This document shows, piece after piece, positions 26,950-35,349 of a stretch of 64,000 nucleotides of DNA. This DNA comes from Phyllobacterium chamaecytisi (GTDB lineage Bacteria > Pseudomonadota > Alphaproteobacteria > Rhizobiales > Rhizobiaceae): assembly GCF_020164455.1 (NCBI RefSeq), contig NZ_JAIQWW010000008.1:1-64000 (forward strand). Direction: 5' to 3'. The notes below the pieces were generated by a model. The model did no database searches and was not told where the DNA came from. It saw only the letters and a program-made list of their open reading frames with translations. The stretch's first letter is position 1, and every line of letters starts with the position of its first letter. A program made the position numbers and the translations under genes.

Positions 26950-27551
26950 TACGCGATCTCCAGGGCCGCTTGCGCGGCCGATGCCGCCGCCTGCACACTT
27001 GCCTCGGTGCCAGACAGATACACCCGTCCGGTGGCCCCGATCATGCGGAAATCGATAACCTTGATGTCGGCTGCTTTCTCGGCCTCGTTGGTGGCCAGAA
27101 TTGCGTAGGCCGCCGGTTCCATCTCCAGGACGAACAGCGTCTCGCCGGCAAGGGCCATGGAACCGCCCTTGTTTCGGTTGATCAGGAATGCGTGCAGCGG
27201 ATCGAGGCGCGTTACGATGCGCGACGCCAGAACCTTTGGTTTCATGGCTTGATCGCTCGACACCTGAATATCTCTGAGCACTGCCGCGCCGGCCGCTCGC
27301 ACTGCGGCGGTCGATCGCGAGTGGATCTCCAAATAGCCGAACTGGCGCTCCACGACGAGAATGCCGGCCTGTACCTCGGCTTCCTTCAGCGCCACATCGG
27401 TCAAAGCCTCGATGTCGAGACCGGGAGCTACCTCAATGATTTGAGCAGCCATATTGGTTCGCGGCAGGGAGCCGCGAACCCACGAGCCCATGAAACACAT
27501 GGTCTGCGGCTGCAACTGATCGATGAATATAAAGGAGCGCAGTTTTACCAT
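26949..27551 (-). CDS. BMC-T tandem-domain shell protein (shorter copy)
   Basis: 200 residues, two BMC domains: VKLRSFIFIDQLQPQTMCFM and VVERQFGYLEIHS in domain 1, INRNKGGSMALAGETLFVLE and FRMIGATGRVYLSGTEASVQ in domain 2. It is paralogous to 25204-25911 but lacks the N-terminal extension. It starts 3 bases after the aldehyde dehydrogenase gene and its stop overlaps the next start. Two different BMC-T proteins may give stacked or mixed gated pores for larger cofactors. Confidence 0.9.
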   Translation of the reverse strand: MVKLRSFIFIDQLQPQTMCFMGSWVRGSLPRTNMAAQIIEVAPGLDIEALTDVALKEAEVQAGILVVERQFGYLEIHSRSTAAVRAAGAAVLRDIQVSSDQAMKPKVLASRIVTRLDPLHAFLINRNKGGSMALAGETLFVLEMEPAAYAILATNEAEKAADIKVIDFRMIGATGRVYLSGTEASVQAAASAAQAALEIA

Positions 27552-27554
27552 GGT

Positions 27555-29087
27555 TTATGTCCGACCTAGTGCTGATTTGAGCTCGTCGCGGACGAGAGAG
27601 CGGATCTGTTCACGCAGGAGCGCCAGTTCGTCGAGTGCAGGCACGGATCTTGCGAGCTGCGACGGGACTGAGACTATTGAATTTGGCGTCTGCCACGGCG
27701 TCAGACCCTCAAAATTGCCGAAGGGCACACGCTCATCGGTCGGGTACGCAATGCTGCTCCAGTTCATGAGCGAAGCCGGCGTGAGATTTTCGCCAAGCGC
27801 GCTGCCGCCCATGAAACCTGTCCCGATCGTCATCGTCGGGCCCAGATTGGTACCGAAACCGGCGGCGCCCTGAGAGCAAGGCGCATTCACAACCGTGCGA
27901 AGGGCGGACACCGCTGCGGCATAGGTCATAATCGTCGTTTCATTCTGAGAGTGGATCGCCGCCGAATGGCCACCTCCAGATTTGCGGGTCATCGAGCGAG
28001 CGGCACGAATTGCTTCATCCACTCCACCCACAGGCGCGAACCCGAGAACCGGACAGAGTTTCTCGCGTGTGAAATGCTCCTCGGGCAGAAGTCGATCGAT
28101 AGGCACTAGCAGGATCTTGGCATCGCCAGCGATCGTAAAGCCGCAGGCTCTGGCGATGACCGCGGCATCCTTGCCGATGGCGCCGACATTGAAACCCTTG
28201 TCGCTCCAAAGGAAGGCACGCAGGCTCTCGCGCTCGCCGGGAGAGCAAACATGCGCTCCAGCCGCCCGCAGTGTGTTGAGAAGCTGATCGGCGATGGCGT
28301 TCTCAGCGAGCACCACCGATTCGTTGGTGCACAGGATAGAATTGTCGAACGACTTGCTTTCAACAATCCGCGCTGCCGCAGCCGTAAGATCCGCGCTAGA
28401 GTCCACGTAAACCGGTCCGTTCCCCGGTCCTACACCCAGCGCTGGGGTGCCGGAGCGATATGCGGCACGAACGACCGCGGGGCCACCCGTCGCGACGACG
28501 AGATCGACGCGTTCATCGCCCATCAGACCTTCGAGAGCTGGAATTGAGGGCTCCCGCACAACCTGGATTACTCCATCGGGGGCACCCGCCTTCACCGCTT
28601 CGGCCGCAAGCAGGTCGGCTGCATCGGCACAGCACGCTTTTGCAGCAGGGTGCGGGCAAATGATGATCGCGTTGCGGGTGAGAAGGGCAAGGATCGTCTT
28701 GAAAAACACGGTTGCGACCGGATTTGTCGATGGTGTCAGCGCGAGAATGACGCCAGCAGGTCGGCCGATACGAACCAATTTGCGATCACGGTCGATCGTT
28801 GGGCCAGTCCAATCCGTGTTCTTGTGCGTCTCGAATATTCCAAGGGAGCACAACTCGTTCTTCAGGCGCTTGTGTCCGACAACTCCGAAGCCGGTTTCCC
28901 TTACCGCCCATTCAGCGTAGCGCGCTGCCTGGCTGTGCGCAGCTTGCGCCACGGCTCTGGCGATCTTCAATGTCGCCGCTCGGTCGTATCGGGCGAATGT
29001 CGTCGCGGCCCATCTGGCGCGATCGAGCATCGCGCCGTGAGTGTCGCTATGTGATGTAAAATTCAGCTTTGCTGTCTCGGTAGCCAT
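27555..29087 (-). CDS. CoA-acylating aldehyde dehydrogenase, PduP/EutE type
   Basis: 510 residues. NAD-binding aldehyde dehydrogenase fold with LALTPSTNPVATVFFKTI, FDNSILCTNESVV (catalytic Cys near residue 252) and NAPCSQGAAGFGTNLGPTM. It would oxidise an aldehyde to acyl-CoA; the neighbouring pcc operon points to propanal and propionyl-CoA. The C-terminus (DELALLREQIRSLVRDELKS) is an amphipathic helix after a linker, resembling an encapsulation peptide that targets the enzyme to the lumen. It is the second gene of the operon, 8 bases after the phospho-lyase gene. Confidence 0.93.
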   Translation of the reverse strand: MATETAKLNFTSHSDTHGAMLDRARWAATTFARYDRAATLKIARAVAQAAHSQAARYAEWAVRETGFGVVGHKRLKNELCSLGIFETHKNTDWTGPTIDRDRKLVRIGRPAGVILALTPSTNPVATVFFKTILALLTRNAIIICPHPAAKACCADAADLLAAEAVKAGAPDGVIQVVREPSIPALEGLMGDERVDLVVATGGPAVVRAAYRSGTPALGVGPGNGPVYVDSSADLTAAAARIVESKSFDNSILCTNESVVLAENAIADQLLNTLRAAGAHVCSPGERESLRAFLWSDKGFNVGAIGKDAAVIARACGFTIAGDAKILLVPIDRLLPEEHFTREKLCPVLGFAPVGGVDEAIRAARSMTRKSGGGHSAAIHSQNETTIMTYAAAVSALRTVVNAPCSQGAAGFGTNLGPTMTIGTGFMGGSALGENLTPASLMNWSSIAYPTDERVPFGNFEGLTPWQTPNSIVSVPSQLARSVPALDELALLREQIRSLVRDELKSALGRT

Positions 29088-29094
29088 TGATCAC

Positions 29095-30384
29095 CTAAGC
29101 GGCGGAACGCACGGAGGGGGCCTGCGCGATGAGCTCGCGCATGCGTGGAAGGGCGACGCGAAACCGATCCACGACCTCTTCTGCCAGGGCGTATGACATC
29201 AGCACGCCGGGCTTGAATTGCAGAACGCGCTTGTCGAGAGACGAGAAGATCGCCCAAACACCATTTTCGTAGAGCGCGCGTGAGGCGTGAACCGCGCCTT
29301 CAGGATGAGCGAACTCCACTCCCATGACCACTCCCTTTTGACGCAGACCCACGATAACGTCGCCATCACTTTGGACCATGTCTCGGAAAGCATCCCCGAA
29401 ATACCGGGTGAGATATTGGACATTCGCGCGGACTTCGGGCCGCTTCAGAATTTCGAGTACCTTCAAAGCGACGAAACAGCCGGGCTCAGCACCCCCCGAT
29501 GTTGAAATATGTGCTGCGCCGTCCTCTTCCATCCAAGCACCAGTTCGCTTGGTGAGCATGGTGATGGCGAATGGATAGATGCCACCACTGATCCCCTTTG
29601 CGTTGACAAAGATGTCAGGCTGCACGCCGTAGGACTGCCAACCCCACATCTCCCCGGTGCGCAGCAGGCCGGTCTGGACTTCGTCCGCGATGTAGAGTGC
29701 CCCATATTGTTCGCACAGCGCCTTAACCGACTGATTGTACCCGTCATGCGGCATGGGAAAGCCGTAGGTGGCGGGAATCGTCTCCAAAATCACAGCTGCG
29801 ATATCTCGCGACGACAGGGCGCGTTCCATCGCTGCAAGATCGTTGAATGGCACTTGGATGAACTCGTCGGGCCGATCCGACAGGAATATCTTTGAAAAGC
29901 GCGCATCCCCAGTCGCCATCGAGAGACCGGAATGACCGTGATAACCTTTGATGATCGATATTATCTTGCGTCGTTGGGTAGCATAACGGGCCGATTTGAT
30001 TGCCACATCTATCGCTTCCGCACCGCCTGGCGTAAAGAAGGCATAGTCAAAACCCGGACAGACCTTCACAAGCGCCTCCGCCAACGCCGTACGAGCGACA
30101 GACGGGAACCAATGATTGCCGATGTCAAAATGGTCGAGCGCGATCTTCAGCGTATCAATCAGTTCAGTGTTGCGATGGCCAAAATTGAAGGTACCGCCAT
30201 TGATGTGAAGATCGATCAAGCGCTTCCCGTCCATATCATGGATGACGTAGCCTTCCCGTTTGTCGATGACGAGATCGATGCCTGAATCCCTCCAGAACTT
30301 GGTCTTTCCGGGATTCCAGTAGGCGATCGACTTCTCGATCACCTCCTCCTTCGAAGAAAACTTAAACATGCCGTAGTCGAACAT
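29095..30384 (-). CDS. Class III PLP enzyme, probable amino-alcohol-phosphate phospho-lyase
   Basis: 429 residues, fold type I aminotransferase class III: FFTPGGAEAIDVAIKSARYA, ADEVQTGLLRTGEMWG, and the PLP Lys in FVNAKGISGG (near residue 263). In a microcompartment next to an APH kinase and a PduP-type dehydrogenase, the fitting role is that of the RMM phospho-lyase, which turns 1-amino-2-propanol phosphate into propanal, ammonia and phosphate; animal ethanolamine-phosphate phospho-lyase is of the same class. An ordinary aminotransferase is the alternative. It is the first gene of the operon, divergent from a DeoR regulator. Confidence 0.82.
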   Translation of the reverse strand: MFDYGMFKFSSKEEVIEKSIAYWNPGKTKFWRDSGIDLVIDKREGYVIHDMDGKRLIDLHINGGTFNFGHRNTELIDTLKIALDHFDIGNHWFPSVARTALAEALVKVCPGFDYAFFTPGGAEAIDVAIKSARYATQRRKIISIIKGYHGHSGLSMATGDARFSKIFLSDRPDEFIQVPFNDLAAMERALSSRDIAAVILETIPATYGFPMPHDGYNQSVKALCEQYGALYIADEVQTGLLRTGEMWGWQSYGVQPDIFVNAKGISGGIYPFAITMLTKRTGAWMEEDGAAHISTSGGAEPGCFVALKVLEILKRPEVRANVQYLTRYFGDAFRDMVQSDGDVIVGLRQKGVVMGVEFAHPEGAVHASRALYENGVWAIFSSLDKRVLQFKPGVLMSYALAEEVVDRFRVALPRMRELIAQAPSVRSAA

Positions 30385-30440
30385 TGGCTTCCAATTCGTG
30401 GGAGGGATTAAGCCGAAGTGGCCACTAACGATTTAAAACA

Positions 30441-30467
30441 ACATTTCCAACATTTCCAACATTTCAG
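30441..30467. repeat. Three tandem 9-bp units upstream of the microcompartment operon
   Basis: ACATTTCCA at 30441-30449 and 30450-30458, then ACATTTCAG at 30459-30467, lie about 60 bases before the phospho-lyase start on the operator side. Tandem helical-turn-sized repeats near a promoter may be regulator contacts. In the same intergenic region CATTGTG (30578-30584) and CACAATG (30614-30620) form a spaced inverted repeat, the right arm covering the DeoR start. None is proven functional. Confidence 0.4.
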
Positions 30468-30617
30468 TCAGCATGTCAATCCCCATTTGAGACAATTCAT
30501 CGCTCACTTGAGGGAAGCCGGCCTCAGGTCTGCGGGTGGCCGTTGCGCGTAATCGCTCCGAGGACCTGCGGAATGGCCATTGTGTGATTTCGTGGTATGA
30601 ATTAAGAAAATGCCACA

Positions 30618-31385
30618 ATGTCCACAAACTACCGACAAGATGAGATTCGGCGGCAGCTCGCGGCAAATGGCCGTGTGCGGGTTGAAGCGATTGCACGTGC
30701 GTTGGATGTAAGCACGGAGACCGTTAGGAGGGATCTGACGGAACTTGAGGGGCGGGGGCTCCTGCGTCGAATCCACGGAGGCGCAATCCCTTTTCATGTC
30801 CATCAGGAACCGCCCCTCGCCGAGCGTGCGCGTGTCCAGGTCCGCGCAAAGACCCGCCTCGGTTTGGTCGCGGCCGACCTGGTTAAAGATGGAATGTCGA
30901 TTTTTATTGACTCAGGTTCGACGCAGTCGGCTTGCGCTCGTCACTTGATTGGTCGAACCAACCTCACAGTCACCACGAACTCGCTGGATATTGCGATGAA
31001 CTTGTCTCGTTCGCCCGAAATACATATCCGCCTTGCCCCGGGGATTCTTCGAAAGAGCGACAACTCCACGGGCGGTCAGGATACTGTGAACTACATCGAC
31101 CGCTTTGCCTTTGATCTTGCGCTTGTCGGCATCGGAGCATGCGACGCGGAACTCGGATGGATGGATTTTGATGAGGACGAAGCCAATCTGCGGCGATTGG
31201 TTCTAAGGCGAGCCGGCAAGTTGGTGATTTTGGCAGATAGCAGCAAATTCGGTAAGCGAGCTGCAGTGCAAACCTACCCAATCAGTCAGGACCTAACGAT
31301 TGCGACAGACCGGTTTCCAGTATCGCCGTTTGCTGAGCTTCTAAGCCGTACCGGCATCGAACTGGCTATTCCGGATACGGCTTGA
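30618..31385 (+). CDS. DeoR-family regulator, divergent from the microcompartment operon
   Basis: 255 residues. The N-terminal HTH (RVRVEAIARALDVSTETVRR, then IHGGAIP) is the DeoR signature, and the C-terminal DeoRC sensor domain contains IFIDSGSTQSA and FDLALVGIGACDAELGW. DeoR proteins usually bind a phosphorylated metabolite. A natural candidate here is the amino-alcohol phosphate or another pathway phosphoester, but that is inference. It is head-to-head with the phospho-lyase gene over a 233-base intergenic region and is the most likely regulator of the compartment. Confidence 0.9.
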   Translation: MSTNYRQDEIRRQLAANGRVRVEAIARALDVSTETVRRDLTELEGRGLLRRIHGGAIPFHVHQEPPLAERARVQVRAKTRLGLVAADLVKDGMSIFIDSGSTQSACARHLIGRTNLTVTTNSLDIAMNLSRSPEIHIRLAPGILRKSDNSTGGQDTVNYIDRFAFDLALVGIGACDAELGWMDFDEDEANLRRLVLRRAGKLVILADSSKFGKRAAVQTYPISQDLTIATDRFPVSPFAELLSRTGIELAIPDTA

Positions 31386-31749
31386 TAATATGAACTCCAA
31401 TGTTGGCCGGCTCCAGAGCAATGCCCCGTGAGGATAGAACCCGGACTGCACCAAACCTGTTGGCTAAGAAAGTCAATTAACCCGGTAACCAGCGCATTAT
31501 CAGGGATGTAAATCTGTCCGATGTGTCGGGCAGCGGGAGAACTCGCTGCAATCGCATCTCTGCCTTAGTCTCCGCCGACTAACAGATAGTCCGGGTCGAA
31601 TACCGGCACACCTCATCGGGATTGCCCGAGGCGATTCTCAACTCCGAAGCAAAGCCGCTGGCGCTGGTACGGACAGATGACAATCATCGAATAATGCGAT
31701 AACGTGGATGCGAATCTTAGTGGTTCGCTAGTCGTACCAGGAGACAGGG
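31386..31749. other. Intergenic region with the promoter of the LysR gene
   Basis: No gene is recognised here. The last 80 bases hold a block at 31676-31701 that is repeated almost exactly upstream of the truncated LysR copy (12450-12475), including ATCATCGAATAATGCGAT. Conservation in both copies and the dyad-like ends (ATC and GAT) make it a candidate LysR-type box for autoregulation. AGGAGA at 31738-31743 is the ribosome binding site for the TTG start at 31750. Confidence 0.5.
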
Positions 31750-32661
31750 TTGGCAGAGGAAAAGGGTCTTTCATTCAATGCGGTGCGGGCCTTCGTGCAG
31801 ATCGCACGAGACAACAGCGTCACGCGGGCTTCGAAGACACTCGGCATTACCCAGAGTTCCGTCAGCCGCCACCTTGCGGTGCTGGAGGAGTATTTCGGGG
31901 CGAAGCTGATCGAGCGGCGCGGCCGCCAGAGCCAACTGACCGACTTCGGACGACTGTTCGCCGATGCCGTGGCCGAGCCGCTCGATACGATCCTCTTCAC
32001 CGCAAAGCGGATGCGTCGCAGCGACAGGAAGGACGCCAATCGCCTCGTGGTGCGCACGTCTTTGGCTACTTTCGCCTATACGGTGCTCATCCCCAATTTA
32101 CGCGAATTTTCGAAAGAAATGAGCGGCGTCACGGTCGACGTGATCAGCACTCTATCGGCACCCTCTTCGACCGACAGCTTCGACGTGCTGTTGACCCGAG
32201 ACCTGTTGTTGTCCGAGCCCGCCGACCGCTGGGACGTCTATGACGAGCAACTCGTCTGTGTTGGCGCGCCAGACTGTGTCCGCAGACGGGGGCTGACGGC
32301 TTTGCGGACCACGCCTGTCATCGCCGTAACCTCGCGGCCCGATATTCTGCCGACCTGGCTGCGCGGAATGGAGCTGAAAACATCGGACATCCTATCAGGT
32401 GCGCGCTACGATCATCACTATCTCGCCCTGCCGGCGGTAACGACCGGACAGAGCCTGCTGGTGACGCCGCATATTGTGGTGGCGGAGCTGATCCGGCAGG
32501 GCCTGCTGGAAGTGCTTGCCGGGTCACGCGCGCCAAGCGGCATGCAGTACCGTGCCTATGCGATCGATCGCAGCGACAACCCGGATGTCGCCCGCGCCTT
32601 CTGCCGATGGTTGACGCGGCTTTGCCGCAAAATGACGGAGGAAGGCGTCCCAGCGAAATAG
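31750..32661 (+). CDS. LysR-type regulator of the phosphonoalanine module
   Basis: 303 residues from a TTG start (AGGAGA 7 bases upstream). HTH: AVRAFVQIARDNSVTRASKT, then LGITQSSVSRHLAVLEE. The effector domain has FAYTVLIPNL and PVIAVTSRPDILPTW. It precedes a class I aminotransferase and a phosphonopyruvate hydrolase, the order regulator-aminotransferase-hydrolase reminiscent of the phosphonoalanine genes of Variovorax sp. Pal2, where a LysR protein acts as activator. It is a paralogue of the LysR at 37604-38509 and the parent of the fragment at 12442-12775. Probable effector: phosphonoalanine or phosphonopyruvate. Confidence 0.9.
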   Translation: MAEEKGLSFNAVRAFVQIARDNSVTRASKTLGITQSSVSRHLAVLEEYFGAKLIERRGRQSQLTDFGRLFADAVAEPLDTILFTAKRMRRSDRKDANRLVVRTSLATFAYTVLIPNLREFSKEMSGVTVDVISTLSAPSSTDSFDVLLTRDLLLSEPADRWDVYDEQLVCVGAPDCVRRRGLTALRTTPVIAVTSRPDILPTWLRGMELKTSDILSGARYDHHYLALPAVTTGQSLLVTPHIVVAELIRQGLLEVLAGSRAPSGMQYRAYAIDRSDNPDVARAFCRWLTRLCRKMTEEGVPAK

Positions 32662-32784
32662 GTCGCGCTTCTGATTGCATCGGGAAATGCGATCGCTAGG
32701 CTCGTTTTGTGCGATGCCGCAATTGGCGAGTTGCGATTACCTTGGCTAGTCTTGGTTCAAACCCGTGTTTCGAGGAGAGTTGCA

Positions 32785-34023
32785 TTGTCACTCATCGCCA
32801 AAAGACTACAAGCCGTCCGTCCCTCCCAAACCAAGGCCATGACAGCCGCCGCCGCTGCCCTGAAGGAAAAGGGCATCGATGTCATTACGCTCAGCCAGGG
32901 CGAACCGGATTTTGACACCCCGGAAGCGGTTCGCAATGCAGGTATCGCCGCCATTCGCAACGGCAGGACACGCTACACGCCGGTCGCCGGCGTCAAGCCG
33001 TTGCGCGAGGCGATCCGTCAGAAGCTGCTCGACGACAACGGCCTCGACTACGACATCGACGCGATCACCGTCGGCTGCGGCGCCAAGCAGGTGGTCTTCA
33101 ATGCGCTCTTCGCCAGTCTCGATCCGGGCGACGAGGTCATCATCCCGACACCCTGCTGGGTGTCCTATCCCGACATGGTGCGGCTTGCCGGCGGCGAGCC
33201 GGTTCTCGTTGCCTGCCACGAACGTTTCGGCTTCAAACTGAAGGCGGAAGATCTGGAGGCGGCGATCACGCCGCGCACCAAGTGGCTGATGCTGAATTCA
33301 CCGAACAATCCGACCGGTGCGGTCTATTCCAAGGCCGAGCTTGCTGCGCTCGCCGGTGTTCTTCGTCGCTACAGTCAGGTGCACGTGCTTGCTGACGATA
33401 TCTATGAGAAACTCGTTTACGGCGTGCCATTCGCCACGATGGCCGAGGCCGCGCCGGACCTCATCGATCGGACGCTGACCGTCAACGGTGTTTCCAAATC
33501 CAGCGCCATGACCGGATGGCGCCTCGGCTATGGCGCCGGGCCGAAGGATCTGATCAAGGCGATGAACACGATCCAGGGGCAGACCTCGTCCCACACCAGC
33601 TCGATCTCGCAATATGCGGCGATCGAAGCGATTGCAGGCGATCAGGACTATCTCGGCGACTTTTTGTCAGAATTTCGCAAGCGGCGCGATCTCGTGGTCG
33701 AGAAGATCAACGAGGCTCAAGGACTCAAATGCCGCACCCCCGACGGCGCCTTCTATGTCTTCGTCAATTGCGCCGGCGTGATCGGCAAGATCACCGCTAA
33801 GGGCAAGGTGATCGACACCGACATGGATTTTGCCATGTATCTGCTGGAGCATTTCGGCGTCGCCGTTGTGCCGGGCAGCGGCTTCATGGCGTCGCCCTAT
33901 ATCCGCATTTCCTACGCCGCGTCGGTCGAAGAGCTGCAGCACGCCTGCGGCCGCATCCTTGCCGCCTGCGAAGCCCTATCCGAAAGTGAGAAGATTTATG
34001 AGCAAAGCAAAGCAACTGCGTGA
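32785..34023 (+). CDS. Class I aminotransferase, probable phosphonoalanine transaminase
   Basis: 412 residues from a TTG at 32785 (MSLIAKRLQAVRPSQTKAMT) with GAGGAGAG well placed at 772-779 of the preceding 32 kb; the usual AspC-type N-terminus starts here. PLP features: LNSPNNPTGAVYSK, ADDIYEKLVYG, VNGVSKSSAMTGWRLGYGAG with the Schiff-base Lys, and PYIRISYAAS with the carboxylate Arg. The gene overlaps the hydrolase by 26 bases. The expected reaction is 2-amino-3-phosphonopropionate to phosphonopyruvate with a keto acid as acceptor. An aspartate aminotransferase would look alike; the assignment to phosphonoalanine rests on context. Confidence 0.85.
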   Translation: MSLIAKRLQAVRPSQTKAMTAAAAALKEKGIDVITLSQGEPDFDTPEAVRNAGIAAIRNGRTRYTPVAGVKPLREAIRQKLLDDNGLDYDIDAITVGCGAKQVVFNALFASLDPGDEVIIPTPCWVSYPDMVRLAGGEPVLVACHERFGFKLKAEDLEAAITPRTKWLMLNSPNNPTGAVYSKAELAALAGVLRRYSQVHVLADDIYEKLVYGVPFATMAEAAPDLIDRTLTVNGVSKSSAMTGWRLGYGAGPKDLIKAMNTIQGQTSSHTSSISQYAAIEAIAGDQDYLGDFLSEFRKRRDLVVEKINEAQGLKCRTPDGAFYVFVNCAGVIGKITAKGKVIDTDMDFAMYLLEHFGVAVVPGSGFMASPYIRISYAASVEELQHACGRILAACEALSESEKIYEQSKATA

Positions 34024-34870
34024 TCGCATGGCCGAACGCGGCCTCGTCCACATCATGGCCGCCCATAGCCCGCTTTCGGCAATTCTCGCCGAAGAAGCCG
34101 GTTTTGACGGCATCTGGGCCTCCGGCTTCGAGCTTTCGGCGCTTTACGGTCTTGCCGATATGAGCCTGATCACGATGACCCAGCATCTCGATATGCTGCG
34201 GGCGATCGCCGCTCAGTCCTCGCTGCCGATCGTTGCCGATATCGACACGGGCTACGGCAACGCCTTGAACGTCATCCATGCCATCCGCGAATACGAAAAG
34301 GCGGGCACGGCCGCCGTGGTAATCGAGGACAAGACTTTTCCCAAAGTCACCAGCCTTGCCGCCGACGGCCGTCAGGAATTACTGCGGATCGAGGAATTCC
34401 AGGGCAAGGTTGAAGCTGCGGTCGCCACCCGCAGCGATCCGGATTTCCTCGTCATTGCCCGCACCGAGGCCCTGATTGCAGGCCTCGGCGAAGACGAGGC
34501 GCTGAAGCGCGGCATGGCCTATGCCGAGGCCGGTGCGGACATGATCCTGATTCACTCCAAGCAAAAGGATCCGACCGAAATCGAGAGCTTCTCGCGCGCT
34601 TGGAACGGGCCCGTTCCGCTGGTCATCGTTCCCAACGCTTATCCGGAACTCGACGCCACGCGCATCCGCGCGCTCGGCAACATCAAAATGACGATCTACG
34701 GAAATTATGGTATCCGCGCCGCGACCACAGCGATGCAGGATGCTTTCCGGCGGATCATCGCCGATGGCGGCGTACAGAACGTCCACAAAGACATCTTGCC
34801 CGTGGAAGAGATCTTCCGGCTTCAGAAGATGGACCAAGTCAAGACTGACGAAAAAAGGTTCCTGAGATAG
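33998..34870 (+). CDS. palA: Phosphonopyruvate hydrolase (isocitrate lyase/PEP mutase superfamily)
   Basis: 290 residues from the ATG at 33998. Metal site ADIDTGYGN (Asp81, Asp83) and gating loop EDKTFPKVTSL (110-120) followed by [14 protein letters not shown]. The loop carries Thr118 where PEP mutases have Asn, and the flanking sequence resembles phosphonopyruvate hydrolase of Variovorax sp. Pal2 far more than PEP mutase. The enzyme hydrolyses phosphonopyruvate to pyruvate and phosphate in the cytoplasm. It is coupled to the upstream aminotransferase by overlap. A partial copy lies at 12777-13386. The catabolic direction is supported by the absence of phosphonate biosynthesis genes such as a decarboxylase. 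Confidence 0.88.
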   Translation: MSKAKQLRDRMAERGLVHIMAAHSPLSAILAEEAGFDGIWASGFELSALYGLADMSLITMTQHLDMLRAIAAQSSLPIVADIDTGYGNALNVIHAIREYEKAGTAAVVIEDKTFPKVTSLAADGRQELLRIEEFQGKVEAAVATRSDPDFLVIARTEALIAGLGEDEALKRGMAYAEAGADMILIHSKQKDPTEIESFSRAWNGPVPLVIVPNAYPELDATRIRALGNIKMTIYGNYGIRAATTAMQDAFRRIIADGGVQNVHKDILPVEEIFRLQKMDQVKTDEKRFLR

Positions 34871-35161
34871 GTGGGCACCTTGCGGCCAACGCCCGCCGCC
34901 AATTCGGATCGGCCGGAATTTGGGATCGCCGTCGTCGAAGACGGAGATGCCGTCACTTTGCTTTTCAACCTTGACCAAATTTCATCATTTCGCACCAAAT
35001 TCGGAGACAGAGTCTTCGTTGAGGTCGCAACACGATATGTAGAAGCCAGAGCCGAGGCGCTGTCTGCCCATGAGGAGCTCTGGCTTTGGAAGGACGCCGT
35101 TATAGCGCATGTTATGGTACCGGCCGGTGGCGGTAACGGCGATGACGATGGAAAGGCTTGA
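34871..35161 (+). CDS. Hypothetical protein following the phosphonopyruvate hydrolase
   Basis: 96 residues, GTG start directly after the hydrolase stop. FGIAVVEDGDAVTLLFNLDQ and FGDRVFVEVATRYVEARAEA give a plausible mixed alpha/beta fold, and the tail is Gly/Asp rich. I recognise no family. Position at the end of the phosphonoalanine operon is the only clue. No good ribosome binding site is seen, so expression would rely on re-initiation. It could be a chance frame. Confidence 0.45.
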   Translation: MGTLRPTPAANSDRPEFGIAVVEDGDAVTLLFNLDQISSFRTKFGDRVFVEVATRYVEARAEALSAHEELWLWKDAVIAHVMVPAGGGNGDDDGKA

Positions 35162-35349
35162 TCCCCCCAAAATCGGAACTTCTGGCGGACCACAAAGCAC
35201 GCTGTATTACAAGTCGGCCACTTTATAGGCGGATTTGCTGAGACATTATAGCTGCTCTGCTACCGGCATGACTGCCAGACGGCGGTCGCCATGCTCCAAG
35301 ACTGACGGTTCCGATGCATGGCGCGCATTGAGGTTGTCGATTACCTAGT

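Noticed and set aside
30433-30696. 87-residue minus-strand gene ending in EMLEMLEMLF
   Set aside because: It overlaps the DeoR gene and its repetitive tail is simply the translation of the 9-base tandem repeat.
33998-34870. PEP mutase, that is phosphonate biosynthesis
   Set aside because: The gating loop has Thr118 and surroundings of phosphonopyruvate hydrolase, there is no decarboxylase gene, and the operon has an aminotransferase suited to catabolism.
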